Below, one piece after another: positions 1 through 11,360 of a DNA stretch of 64,000 nt. Source of the stretch: Beroe forskalii (lineage: Eukaryota > Ctenophora > Nuda > Beroida > Beroidae); the NCBI GenBank assembly GCA_011033025.1, contig WFMF01000683.1:1-64000 (forward strand). The letters run 5' to 3'. The notes under the pieces are model-generated. The model saw only the letters and a program-made list of their open reading frames with translations. It was not told the DNA's origin and did not search any database. The translations under genes were made by a program, and so were the position numbers. Positions within the stretch are counted from its first letter, which is position 1. Every line of letters begins with the position of its first letter.

Positions 1-59
1 AAGAACATTCACATTTGAATGATAATTGTACAAGTACATGATTGGTAATGTGTAAATGA

Positions 60-1060
60 TCAGCACAGACCAATACATCGGAATGTGAACACTGAAGGGC
101 CGACCAAACAAAGTGTATAATATCAAAATTGAGAACAAAAGAACTAGGTACCACTCATGGACTGTGTTCATCGACATTTGCAATTGCAATTACTTCAAAA
201 TGTATAGCAGCCAATATTCCATTCTATACCTGTGTTACGAGCAGACGTCACGTGACATACTTGTCTAACATATAACGGTTTGCAAATGTACACAGTAATT
301 ACAATGTGTTGTATGATTGGTATTTGGTGTTCGTTTTTGTGCATGTGTACATTTGCTAAATACAGTAAACGGGTTAGGTAAACAGGGTAAATAAAGGTAA
401 ATAAACACTAAACAGGGTAAATAAAAATGGTAAATAAACAGGGTAATTAAATTTAAAAGGGTAAATAAACAGGGTAAATAAACAGTGTAATCATGTTTGA
501 TTAAGTTATGTAACATTCGGTAACTCAGCGTGTCAGAATCCGAATATAAATCTAGAGATGGACTTTCGAAATCTACTGATGGACTTTTGAAATCTACTGA
601 TGGAGTTTTCAGAGAGAGACTTTCGCGCGTGTTTATATAACTCCATCTCTGGTTTCGTAACTCCATCAGTGATGGTTATACGTATACAGCACGCGCGAAA
701 ACAACACGGCCGTGTATATAGACTACATAACCACGCGACCAGAAATTGAGAGTCAGAATCAGTAGTGACACTAGTGTAGGTATATATAGGAGAATGCACT
801 CTGTGAACACTGAACCGGAACGACCGACCAATACCATACAAAATGACAAAATGTACAAAATAAAATGGATGACAAAAAAGAGGTACAACTCATGGTGTAC
901 ATTGCTATAGTTAAATGTACTCAAAATGCATAGCAACCACATATTCCATACCTGACACGTGACATGCATTGTCTATGATCATATAACGGTTTTCAAATGT
1001 ACAGTAATTACATTTACAATATTGTGCTGATTTCAAGGTGTTCATTATTGTACCCGTGTA
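60..1060. repeat. diverged direct duplication
   Basis: Bases about 72-330 reappear, diverged, at about 788-1060. Shared stretches include the TGTGAACACTGAA start, a GGTAC-AACTCATGG block, a CACGTGACAT block and an ATATAACGGTTT block, followed in both by AAATACAGTAAA. The copies lie about 715 bp apart and carry many small indels. I see no credible coding sequence here. Confidence 0.7.
375..491. repeat. AT-rich minisatellite (GGGTAAATAAACA-type)
   Basis: Irregular tandem copies of a 13-bp-like unit, GGTAAATAAACAG, lie between the two halves of the direct duplication. Confidence 0.75.
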
Positions 1061-1198
1061 CATTCATTAAATACAGTAAAAGGAGCGAGTAAACCGGGTC
1101 AAATTAATGAGGTAAATAAGCAGGGTTAATTAATATTAAACTTAAAGTTAACGGTAAATATACATTGTAAACTGGTGACCTAAACAGGTGACCTAACG

Positions 1199-1431
1199 TA
1201 GTTCCCTGCTGCCCTAACGGAGTTCCCCGGTGCCCCAACGGAGTGCCCCAGTGCCCTGACGTAGTGCCCCAGTGCCCTGACGTTGTGCCCAGTGCCCTGA
1301 AGTAGTGCCCAGTGCCCCGATGTAGTGCCCTTGAGTGCCCTGACGTACGCTTAGTGCCCTTGAGTGCCCTGACTTAGTGCCCTTGAGTGCCCTCACGTAG
1401 TGCCCTGTGCCCTGAGTGCCCTAAAACGTGA
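1199..1431. repeat. GTGCCCTGACGTA minisatellite
   Basis: About 230 bp of imperfect tandem copies of a 17-21-bp unit (GTGCCCTGACGTAGTGCCC). The array ends where the 175-bp repeats and the large palindrome begin. The open frames through it are repeat artefacts. Confidence 0.8.
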
Positions 1432-1960
1432 CAAGGTTGTCTCCAATTTTCTTGGTTGTCTTTGAAAGATAATGATAAGAAGAACATCCCTACAAATTTT
1501 CGGAAAATTTAACGGTGCGAACATGCCCAAGAATCGATTTTTTGTCATTTCGAACAACTTTCGTCGGTATTTCCTTGCGTTTGGCATTATATCTCAAAAA
1601 TTAGCACATGAACCCCCCATTTTCTTGGTAGTTTCTGAAGGATAATGATCAAATAAGAATCCCTGCAAAATTTCAGAAAATTTCAATAGCGGGAACATGC
1701 CCAAAATCGACTTTTTGTCATTTTTGAACCATTTTCGTTGGTATTTCCTTGCGTGTGACCTTATTTCTCGATAAAAGCACATGGATCCTCAATTTTCTTG
1801 GTGGTCTTTGAAAGATAATGATAAGATGAACATCCCTACAAATTTTCAGAAAATTTCAATGGTGGGAACATGTCAAAAATCGACTTTTGTCATTTTTGAA
1901 CAATTTCCGTCAGTATTCCCTTGCGTTTGACTTTATATCTCGAAAATTAGTTAAGCACAG
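1432..1960. repeat. three tandem copies of a ~175-bp repeat (outer left arm of palindrome)
   Basis: Units begin near 1440, 1612 and 1788. Each carries a TTTTCTTGG-GTCTTTGAAAGATAATGAT block, a GGAACATGCCCAA block and a TTCCTTGCGTTTG block. Reverse-complement copies lie at about 10085-10560, so this array is the outermost part of the palindrome arms. It is satellite-like and non-coding. Confidence 0.8.
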
Positions 1961-2459
1961 AATAGTTTAGCAATCAAGATTTTAAGATTTGACTGTCAAT
2001 TGACATAATTCATAGAACACTGATCCGTGTGTAACAAGCAGGAGAGCATCTTTCGACTCCCGGGAATTTGCCCCACTGGTCACAGAAAATGAGAAAATAT
2101 TGACTTGAATGGAAGGCGCCGGACAGCTTATGTCTTACCAATGCCACAAGCTTGTGCATCAAATTTTGTAAAACCCTGGGCGGCGCTAAAAACACGTCAA
2201 CGCCGAAAAGTTACTCAACGCAGATTAGGCTGTGGTGTCATGAATTCATGACAACAGTTAACATACTTTCGATATTTGTTCCTTGCCATTTATGGTACCA
2301 TGTGTGCCATCAGACTATCAGAGATGATGCGAAAACACTGGGAGCTAGTAGGGTGCCGTGTGCACTATTTATTGTTGAACATCAACGCACATCTTTGTTA
2401 ATTATTGATATTAATTAATTTGGCTCGATGGGCTATGGCCGAGATCATCAATAGAATTA

Positions 2460-2674
2460 GGTGCCCGTAACGTTCGTCGGTCGATCGAATGGAATTGGTC
2501 GATCGATCAACTTCATTTGATCGACTGATGTGTTTTAAATTGAAAATCTTTGAGATGGTAGGAACACAACTTAATATTGCTCATTTAAACACGGTTCAAG
2601 TCATTAGGGATCAGTAAAACACATCAGTCGATCAAATGAAGTTGATCGATCGACCGACGAACGTTACGGGCACC
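2460..2674. mobile_element. PIF/Harbinger-like foldback MITE
   Basis: This 215-bp element has long terminal inverted repeats starting GGTGCCCGTAACGTTCGTCG, rich in GATCGATC, and is flanked by TTA on both sides (2457-2459 and 2675-2677). The empty site, with a single TTA, is present in the inverted copy near 7612 and in the direct copy near 10826. A 3-bp TTA duplication with G-rich inverted ends is characteristic of PIF/Harbinger. There is no coding capacity. Confidence 0.8.
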
Positions 2675-3215
2675 TTACATGCAATTCTGTGTTCTTTTGA
2701 CTGAAACTTCTCATCTGCTATTTTCTTATTGTATTTGAAAACGTTATATCTCTCGGTTTCTGGATAGTTTGAAATACTGCCATAAGGGCTTTTGCTTCGT
2801 TATTTTCCTAAGGTACTGTGAATGAACACAGCGTGCCTGTGCTTCTTGTGTGGCATAAGAGGCATTACAACAACCTAGAGATATAATTGTCCTCGGCATT
2901 TCAAAACCATGAAGCTTTTATCGGTGTGATATGAAAAACTTTTGAGCAAATGCTGTAGTAATGAGGTTATGAAATATTTAATTCCTTTGAGAATGAAGTT
3001 TTCAATCTGTTAATTGTCAATTTGATCTACCGAATTACAATCAAAATCGACGTGGCTTTTGATGTAAAATCAATGAATACGCGGATTTTCTCTAAATCTC
3101 GTTTGTCGATAGTTTGAATCTCACCGCGCATAGTTTTGCGCCGCGCGCACGTACGCACAAAACCGGAGCCAGAAATAGGGGTGTCGTATCGACACCCCTG
3201 GTTAGGGGAAACCCA

Positions 3216-3900
3216 TGGTTAGGGGAACGTAACGCCTGACAACTAGTTTGCCCTAACCAGCGCCCTGTTCTGTGCGGCGGCGCGCGCGTAAGCACCTGGT
3301 TAGGTGAAACAACTAGTATAGTTATAAATTCAATGTGATAGTACGATTTTTTGCCGGGTGATACTGCAGGCCTGTCCGCTGATACAGCCGCTGATGCGGC
3401 ACGTCGCTCAGAAGGGTCTATCACCTTGCCGATAGCGGATAGACAAGATTTTTTTAGCGGTCGCGTGCGCTGCGCTCTTGCTAAACACGTATATCCCTGT
3501 GTGGCTCGCGCGGCGCGCTTCCCCAGCACAGTGTGTCCCGTAGGGAAGCGCGCGGCGCGTACACACACCTATGCGGGCTTAGGAAGCTGCGCTCGCGCTT
3601 CTGAGTCGCACACGGGCATTTTACATGCAGAATCTCGAATGTGCTTAGTCTGTTTCCTAAGTTACTCAACATGAACATGAGTTTTCTTTTGGTACCAAAT
3701 TTGACAATTTAAGAAGAAGATCAACATTTTGATTTTCATGTCCCTATTTGTCTCCACTACAAAAAAGGCAAATTAGATTGTTCAATATCATTTTTTATTG
3801 TAGAACAAATACAGTCATCTTTGTAGTCAAGCCACAGGATTGCCCTAACCAGCGCCCTGGTTTCGCGCACGGAGTGCGCGGCGCGGCAAGCCGCTAAACC
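3216..3900. repeat. GC-rich repeat block unique to the left arm
   Basis: Several CTAACCAG/CTGGTTAGG inverted motifs and GCGCGCGGCGCG palindromes surround about 680 bp that are absent from the matching point of the right arm (near 6965). Related CTAACCAG-containing sequence occurs at 22118-22162. This is probably an inserted or amplified repetitive element. The long minus-strand open frame here follows from the low stop density of GC-rich repeats. Confidence 0.55.
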
Positions 3901-5544
3901 AGGGCCCTATTTCTCACTAACAGTTGGTCGTTTTGACGTGTCGATTTGACACGTCAGAACGACCATCCAGGAAAATGGCGCCGCGCCGTACGTTCATAGT
4001 AGTTTCTCAGTTTTCATCCAAAAACTGACCAATTATGTCAGCATTGGATAGCTGACTTCATATGAAGTACCAACAAATCACTTCATACACATTTCCTTCT
4101 TGCTTCAAGTTTATCTAACCAAGTCTTCTTCCACTTATTCCCTTTAAATGTACCTATCCAAGGATCTGGGTGAGGAATACCAATCGTTTCTATCTTTTTA
4201 AATTATATTAGTGAAAGACTTTATTGCTTGTTTGAGTTTCGTCTACATCAGCCTATTTCATGTTTTACCATTGAAAGAACAGTTTTTCGGTTAGCTCTGG
4301 TCCTGCTTATAATCTGGTATCATTCACAGGTTTTCCTTTCTATGTTTCAATCCTTGGATCCCTTTTATTTATTTTGTTTATTTATTTCATTTATTTATTT
4401 ATTGATAAGTTGTACTTCATGAGGTCATGATATATGTATAGTTTTCATAATACCTCTATAGGAGGTAAGTTTTTTTAAACTCATTTAAGGCACTGTTTTG
4501 AGGGCAAACAGTGTCCATGAATGTGATTTTTTTCTTTCCAAGCTATATATACCTCTTGATGCCTTATTATTTTGAGCTTTCATTTCATTGCCGACTTCAT
4601 TCTCTACAAAATGCATTTTCTGTCTCCACAAAATGTAGTTTCTGTCGTTTTCAATTTGTAAGCTAATTTATGCTGAAAATTTCACCTAGTTTTTGGTGTC
4701 TATTTGAGGCAAAATATTTCCACTTTATACTTCGCAATGTGGACATATATTTATGATATTTGTAATTCATTTTAATGCAAGTTTTCAGTGAACAATTTAC
4801 ACAGTTTATGGTGCCACTGATATGCCTATTTGAGGTAAATCATTTGCATAAATTTTCATGCCCAGTATGAGAATATTAATGTATTTCATGTTAATTTCCA
4901 CCATGTACATGTTTTCACTTTTGCAAAGTCCATGTGGCTCAGTGTTAGCTTTCATTACACCATATCATTTTGGTGTCTGCTTTATCTGGATCTGCTTAGA
5001 TCTTTGATGAAGGCACTCTTTCATGGATACCATCAAAGATTATGGATGGAGTTGTTGAGAGTTTTGTGGCTTGACTTTCACAAAGAAGAAGTCAAGCCAC
5101 AAAACTCTCCAGCAGCTCCATCCATAGTCTGTATTTGTTCTACAAAGAAGACTATTTTTATGTGATTTTCCCTTTACCTAGTTTACCTAGTTTTTGGTGC
5201 CAGTTGATATGTCTATTTGAAGCAAGCAATGCTTGCCAAGCATTATCCACCCGATATGAACATGTATTATTATGCCAATTTCAATCTAGTTTATTGAAAA
5301 TTTTCACTGAAAATTTTTCTTAAAGTTGCTATACAAAATTAAAACGATGGAACAACAACGAGTTGTGGTGTACACAATAGCGAACAACACGGTACCCTTG
5401 TGCCTTAAGCTGTTCACAGCTCTTTGAGATGGTGCAGGCATACTAGCCTATATTTCGTGCTATGTTATATATTTAATTGTCCATAAAAGATTGGCGCAAA
5501 TATTAATTTTCTTGTTTTACTGAATTTTCTTGTTTTACTGATCA

Positions 5545-8500
5545 AAAACTAAGAAAAATTTTCAGTGAAAATTTTCAATAAACTAGATTGAAATTGGCAT
5601 ATATAATACATGTTCATATCGGGCGAAAAATTGGGCAATGCTTGGCAAGCATTGCTTGCCTCAAATAGACATATCCTTGGCACCAAAAAACTAGGTAAAC
5701 TAGGTAAAGGAAAATCACATAAAACTAGTCTTCTTTGTAGAACAAATACAGACTATGGATGGAGCTTCGGGGGAGTTTTGTGGCTTGACTTCTTCTTTGT
5801 AGTCAAGCCACAAAAACTCTATATCCATAATCTTTGATAGTATCCATGAAGAGTGCCTTCATCAAAGATCTAGGCAGATCCAGATAAAGCATAGACACCA
5901 AAAATGATTTGGTAATGAAAGCTAACACTGAGCCACATGGACTTTGCAAAAGTGAAAACATGTACATGGTGGAAATTAACATGAAATACACATTAATATT
6001 CTCATACTGGGCATGAAAATTATGCAAATGATTTACCTCAAATAGGCATATCAAGTGGCACCATAAACTGTGTAAATTGTTCACTGAAAACTTGCATTAA
6101 AATGAATTACAAATATCATAAATATATGTCCACATTGCGAAGTATAAAGTGGGAAATATTTTGCCTCAAATAGACACCAAAAACTAGGTGAAATTTTCAG
6201 CATAAATTGAAAGCACAAATTGAAAACGACAGAAAATACATTTTGTGGAGACAGAAAATGCATTTTGTAGAGAATGAAGTCGGCAATGAATGAAAGCTCA
6301 AAATAATAAGGCATTAAGAGGTATATATATAGCTTGGAAAGAAAAAATCACATTCATGGACACTATTTGCCCTCAAAACAGTGCCTTAAATGAGTTTAAA
6401 AAAACTTACTTCCTATAGAGGTATTATGAAAACTATACATATATCATGACCTCATGTAGTACAACTTATTAATAAATAAATAAATAAACAAAATGAATAA
6501 AAGGGATCCTAGGATTGAAAGATAGAAAGGAAAACCTGTGAAATAATAACAGATTATAAGCAGCTATCTTACAGGACCAGAGCTAACCGAAAAAATGTTC
6601 TTTCAATGGTAAAATAGGCTGATGTAGACGAAACTCAAACAAGCAATAAAGTCTTTCACTAATATAATTTAAAAAGATAGAAACGATTGGTGTTCCTCAC
6701 CCAGATGCTTGGATAGGTACATTTAAAGGGAATAAGTGGAAGAAGACTTGGTTAGATAAACTTGGAAGCAAGAAGGAAATGTGTATGAAGTGATTTGTTG
6801 GTACTTCATATGAAGTCAGCTATCCAATGCTGACATAATTGGTCAGTTTTTGGATGAAAACTGAGAAACTACTATGAACGTACGGCGCGGCGCCATTTTC
6901 CTGGATGGTCGTTTTGACGTGTCAAATCGACACGTCAAAACGACCAACTGTTAGTGAGAAATTTCCCCTAACCAGGGGTGTCGATACGACACCCCTATTT
7001 CTGGCTCCGGTTTTGTGCGTACGTGCGCGCGGCGCAAAACAATGCGCGGTGAGATTCAAACTATCGACAAACGAGATTTAGAGAAAATCCGCGTATTCAT
7101 TGATTTTACATCAAAAGCCACGTCGATTTTGATTGTAATTCGGTAGATCAAATTGACAATTAACAGATTGAAAACTTCATTCTCAAAGGAATTAAATATT
7201 TCATAACCTCATAACTACAGCATTTGCTCAAAAGTTTTTCATATCACAGTAAAAGACAAAATTAGTAAAAGACAAAATTAATATTTGCAACATTTATAAA
7301 TCAAATTATATTGTACAACTTCCACCCTTGCCAAACAAACATAAGTAGCATATGTGATATAAAAGCTTCATGGTTTTGAAATGCCGAGGGCAATTATATC
7401 TCTAGGTTGTTGTAATGCCTCTTATGCCACACAAGAAGCACAGGCACGCTGTGTTCATTCACAGTACCTTAGTAAAATAACGAAGCAAAAGCCCTTATGG
7501 CAGTATTTCAAACTATCCAGAAACCGAGAGATATAACGTTTTCAAATACAAGTAAATAGCAGATGAGAACTTTCAAACAGTCAAAAGAACACAGAATTGC
7601 ATGTAATTCTATTGATGATCTCGGCCATAGCCCATCGAGCCAAATTAATTGATATCAATAATTAACAAAGATGTGCTTTGATGTTCAACAATAAATAGTG
7701 CACACGGCACTGCAAAATGGTACCACAGGAACACGACAAAAATTAGCCTCCATTAGCCTCCATTAGCCTCCATGGAGGCTGAGTGGAGGCTGAGTGGAGC
7801 CTGAGTGGAGGCTGAGTGGAGGCTAATTTCAAAATTTAGCCTCCACGGAGGCTAGTGGAGGCATGAGGCTAATTTTCGAAAAATAGCCTCCACTATGGAG
7901 GCTATATTAGCCTCCACTAGGCTCCACTAGCCTCCACTCAGCCTCCACTCAGCCTCCACTCAGCCTCCATGGAGGCTAAATTTTTGGTTTAGCCTCCACT
8001 AGCCTCCACTCAAGATTTAGCCTCCATTAGCCTCCACGGAAATTTAAAAAGTCATTTTTTGGATTCTATGGAAGCTATTTTGACAGTGCTAGTGGAGGCT
8101 ATAGCCTCCAAATGGAGGCTAAAATCATGAAAAAAAACACAGATAATATGCTAGCCTCCACAAAAATTAAATTTATGTCATGTTTTTACAAAAGAGTACA
8201 TTTTGTAACATAGACCAAAGTCTAGTATTAGGCACCACTAGGCCTCCACTAGAATCACTCAGCCTCCACTAGGCTCCACTAGGCTTCCTCAGCCTCCACT
8301 AGGCTCCACTCAGCCTCCACTAGGCTCCACTCAGCCTCCACTAGGCTCCATTCAGCCTCCACTAGCCTCCATGCAGCCTCCACTCAGCCTCCATTAGCCT
8401 CCACTCAGCCTCCACTAGGCTTCACTCAGCCTCCACTAGGCTCCACTAGCCTCCAATAGGCTCCACTAGCCTCCACTAGGCTAGTGGAGCTAAGTGGAGC

Positions 8501-10560
8501 CTAGTGGAGGCTGAGTGGAGCCTAGTGGAGGCTGGTGGAGCCTAGTGGAGGCTGGAGCCTAGTGGAGGAGGCTGGAGTGGGGAGCCTAGTGGAGGCTAAA
8601 TGAGCCCAGTGGAGGCTGAATGGAGCCTAGGAGGCTAGTGAGCCTATTGGATCCTAGTGGAGGCTGGTGGAGCCTAGTGGTGGCCAGTGGAGCCTAGTGG
8701 GAGGCTGAGTGGGAGGCTAGTGGGGCCTGAGTGGAGCCTAGTGGAGGCTGAGTGGAGCCTAGTGGAGGCTAAGCGGAGGCTAGTGGAGGCTGAGTGGAGC
8801 CTAGTGGAGGCTGAGTGGAGCCTAGTGGAGGCTGAGTGGAGCCTAGTGGAGGCTGAATGGATCCTATTGGAGGCTAGTGGAGCCTATTGGATCCTAGTGG
8901 AGCCTAGTGGAGCCTAGTGGTGGCCAGTGGAGCCTAGTGGAGGCTGAGTGGAGCCTAGTGGAGGCTAGTGGGGCCTGAGTGGAGCCTAGTGGAGGCTGAG
9001 TGGAGCCTAGTGGAGGCTAAGTGGAGGCTGAGTGGAGCCTAGTGGAGGCTGAGTGGAGCCTAGTGGAGGCTGAGTGGAGCCTAGTGGAGGCTGAGTGGAG
9101 CCTAGTGGAGGCTGAGTGGAGCCTAGTGGAGGCTGAGTGTAGGACAGTTGGAGCTGTCTGAAAGTTTGAAGCTATATATTGTTTTCACATTAGTACACAT
9201 AAATCACCATTTTCAGCAAGAAATTTGTGTTTTGTAGGCTTATTGATTTAGGCTCCACTCAGCCTCACTTAGCCTCCTCCATCAGCCTCCATTAGCCTCC
9301 ATTAGCCTCCATATGGGCTTTTAGCCTCACAAAAATGACTTTAAATTTCTGTGGAGGCTAATGGGCTAATTCTTGAGTGGGAGGCTAGTGGAGGCTAGTG
9401 GAGGCTAAACCAAAAATTTAGCCTCCATGGAGGCTGAGTGGAGGCTGAGTGGAGGCTGAGTGGAGGCTAGTGGAGGCTAATGGAGGCTAGTGGAGGCTAA
9501 TATAGCCTCCATAGTGAGGCTATTTTTTCAAAATTAGCCTCATGCCTCCGCCTCCGTGGAGGCTAATTTTTGAAATTAGCCTCCACTTAGGCTCCACTCA
9601 GGCTCCACTCAGCCTCCACTCAGCCTCCATGGAGGCTAATGGAGGCTAATTTTTGTCGTGTTCCTGTGGTACCATTTTGCCCACGGCACCCTACTAGCTC
9701 CCAGTGTTTTCGCATCATCTCTGATAGTCTAATGTCACACATGGTACCATAAATGGCAAGGAACAAATATCGAAAGTATGTTAACTGTTGTCATGAATTC
9801 ATGACATACACATCACACTATCACAGCCTAATCTGCGTTGAGTAACTTTTCGGCGTTGACGTGTTTTTAGCGCCTCCCAGGGTTTTACAAAATTTGATGC
9901 ACAAGCTTGTGGCATTGGTAAGACATAAGCTGTCCGGCGCCTTCCATACAAGTCAATATTTTCTCATTTTCTGTGACCAGTGGGGCAAATTCGAGTCGAA
10001 AGATGCTCTGCTGCTTGTTACACACGGATCAGTGTTCTATGAATTATGTCAATTGACAGTCAAATCTTAAAATCTTGATTGCTAAACTATTCTGTGCTTT
10101 ACTAATTTTCGAGATATAAAGTCAAACGCAAGGGAATACTGACGGAAATGTTCAAAAATGACAAAGTCGATTTTTGACATGTTCCCACCATTGAAATTTC
10201 TGAAATTTTGCAGGGACGTTCATTTTATCATTTTCTTTCAGAAACCACCAAGAAAATTGGGGGCTATGAGCTAATTTTCGAGATATAAGGTCAAAATCAA
10301 GGAAAGTGGTTCAAAATGACAAAAAATCGATTCTTGGGCATGTTCGCACCGTTAAATTTTCTGAAAATTTGTAGGGATGTTCATCTTATCATTATCTTTC
10401 AAAGACCACCAAGAAAATTGAGGATTCATGTGCTTTTATCGAAATAGGCCACGCAAGGAAATACCAACGAAAATGGTTCAAAATGACAAAAGTCGATTTT
10501 GGGCATGTTCCGCCATTGAAATTTTCTGACATTTTGCAGGGATTCTTATTTGATCATTAT
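5545..10560 (-). repeat. right arm of giant imperfect palindrome
   Basis: Reverse complement of the left arm, interrupted at 7711-9681 by a foldback element with an 8-bp target duplication. The outer part (10085-10560) is the inverted partner of the 175-bp tandem repeats. No N gap separates the arms, so the fold is continuous within one contig. Confidence 0.85.
7711..9681. mobile_element. foldback element with TAGCCTCCA minisatellite arms, 8-bp TSD
   Basis: This 1971-bp element is flanked by CACGGCAC on both sides (7703-7710 and 9682-9689). The left palindrome arm holds the unfilled site near 2351-2365 (reverse-complement sense). The terminal inverted repeats begin T/GGCAAAATGGTACCAC and run into tandem copies of TTAGCCTCCA and GAGTGGAGGC. 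These fill the interior in both orientations, so the whole element folds on itself. There is no transposase. An 8-bp duplication is typical of the hAT superfamily, although these termini do not begin with the usual CA. Confidence 0.85.
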
Positions 10561-10750
10561 CCGTCACCTGCTGATGGTACACCTACATCGCAGATGGCAG
10601 GGAGACCTTACAACTGTAGGGTAACCCGAACCGCTGATGATTCACAGTTTAGTCTCTTCCGCCTCTTATGTCAATCTTTGAATTAGGAAATCGATATTCA
10701 GTAATTTGTTATGTTTGTAGTATACCCATACACCTTTATAGATAATACAT
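10561..10750. repeat. dispersed repeat shared with 47815-47995
   Basis: The sequence from CACCTGCTGATGG through GCTGATGATTCACAGTTTAG to AATCGATATYCAG recurs at about 47815-47995 in the same orientation with moderate divergence. It joins the end of the palindrome to the third repeat copy that follows. Nature unknown. Confidence 0.6.
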
Positions 10751-11360
10751 TGGATTAATTATTGATATTAATTAATTTGGCTCGATGGGCTATGGCCGAG
10801 ATCTAGATCATCAATAGAATTACATGCAATTCTGTGTTCTTTCGACTGTTTGAAAGTTCTCATCTGCTATTTTCTTGTATTTGAAAACGTTATATCCCTC
10901 GGTTTCTGGATAGTTTGAAATACTGCCATAAGGGCTTTTGCTTCGTTATTTTACTAAGGTACTGTGAATGAACACAGCGTGCCTGTGCTTCTTGTGTGGC
11001 ATAAGAGGCATTACAACAACCTAGAGATATAATTGCCCTCGGCATTTCAAAACCATGAAGCTTTTATCGGTGTGATATGAAAAACTTTTGAGCAAATGCT
11101 GTAGTAATGAGGTTATGAAATATTTAATTCCTTTCAGTATGAAGTTTTCAATCTGTTAATTGTCAATTTGATCTACCGAATTACAATCAAAATCGACGTG
11201 GCTTTTGATGTAAAATCAATGAATACGCGGATTTTCTCTAAATCTCGTTTGTCGATAGTTTGAATCTCACCGCGCATTGTTTTGCGCCGCGCGCACGTAC
11301 GCACAAAACCGGAGCCAGAAATAGGGGTGTCGTATCGACACCCCTGGTTAGGGGAAACAC
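10745..11360 (+). repeat. third copy of the palindrome-arm segment
   Basis: In direct orientation it matches left-arm bases about 2400-3215, without the Harbinger-like MITE. It ends at the GGGGTGTCGTATCGACACCCC palindrome and GGTTAGGGG that also mark 3180-3215 and 6965-7000. The three copies suggest that this ~0.6-kb segment is a mobile or recombinogenic unit. Confidence 0.75.

Larger units (their letters stand above)
1432..5330 (+). repeat. left arm of giant imperfect palindrome
   Basis: The arm matches the reverse complement of 5545-10560 over most of its length. Checked pairs are 2010-2195 with 9861-10070, 2680-3215 with 6965-7600, and 3900-5330 with 5545-6970. The central spacer is about 5331-5544. 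Bases about 3216-3895 are extra in this arm: GC-rich sequence with CTAACCAG-GCGCC motifs and small inverted repeats such as GCGCGCGGCGCG. Bases 2460-2674 are a MITE insertion. No gene is recognisable, and the short open frames do not resemble proteins. Confidence 0.85.

Noticed and set aside
3092-3678. Long overlapping open frames on both strands in GC-rich sequence
   Set aside because: They lie in palindromic, low-stop repeats, change between copies of the repeat and show no protein motif.
8687-8917. Open frame rich in VEAEWSL repeats
   Set aside because: Translation of the GAGTGGAGGCTA minisatellite inside the foldback element.
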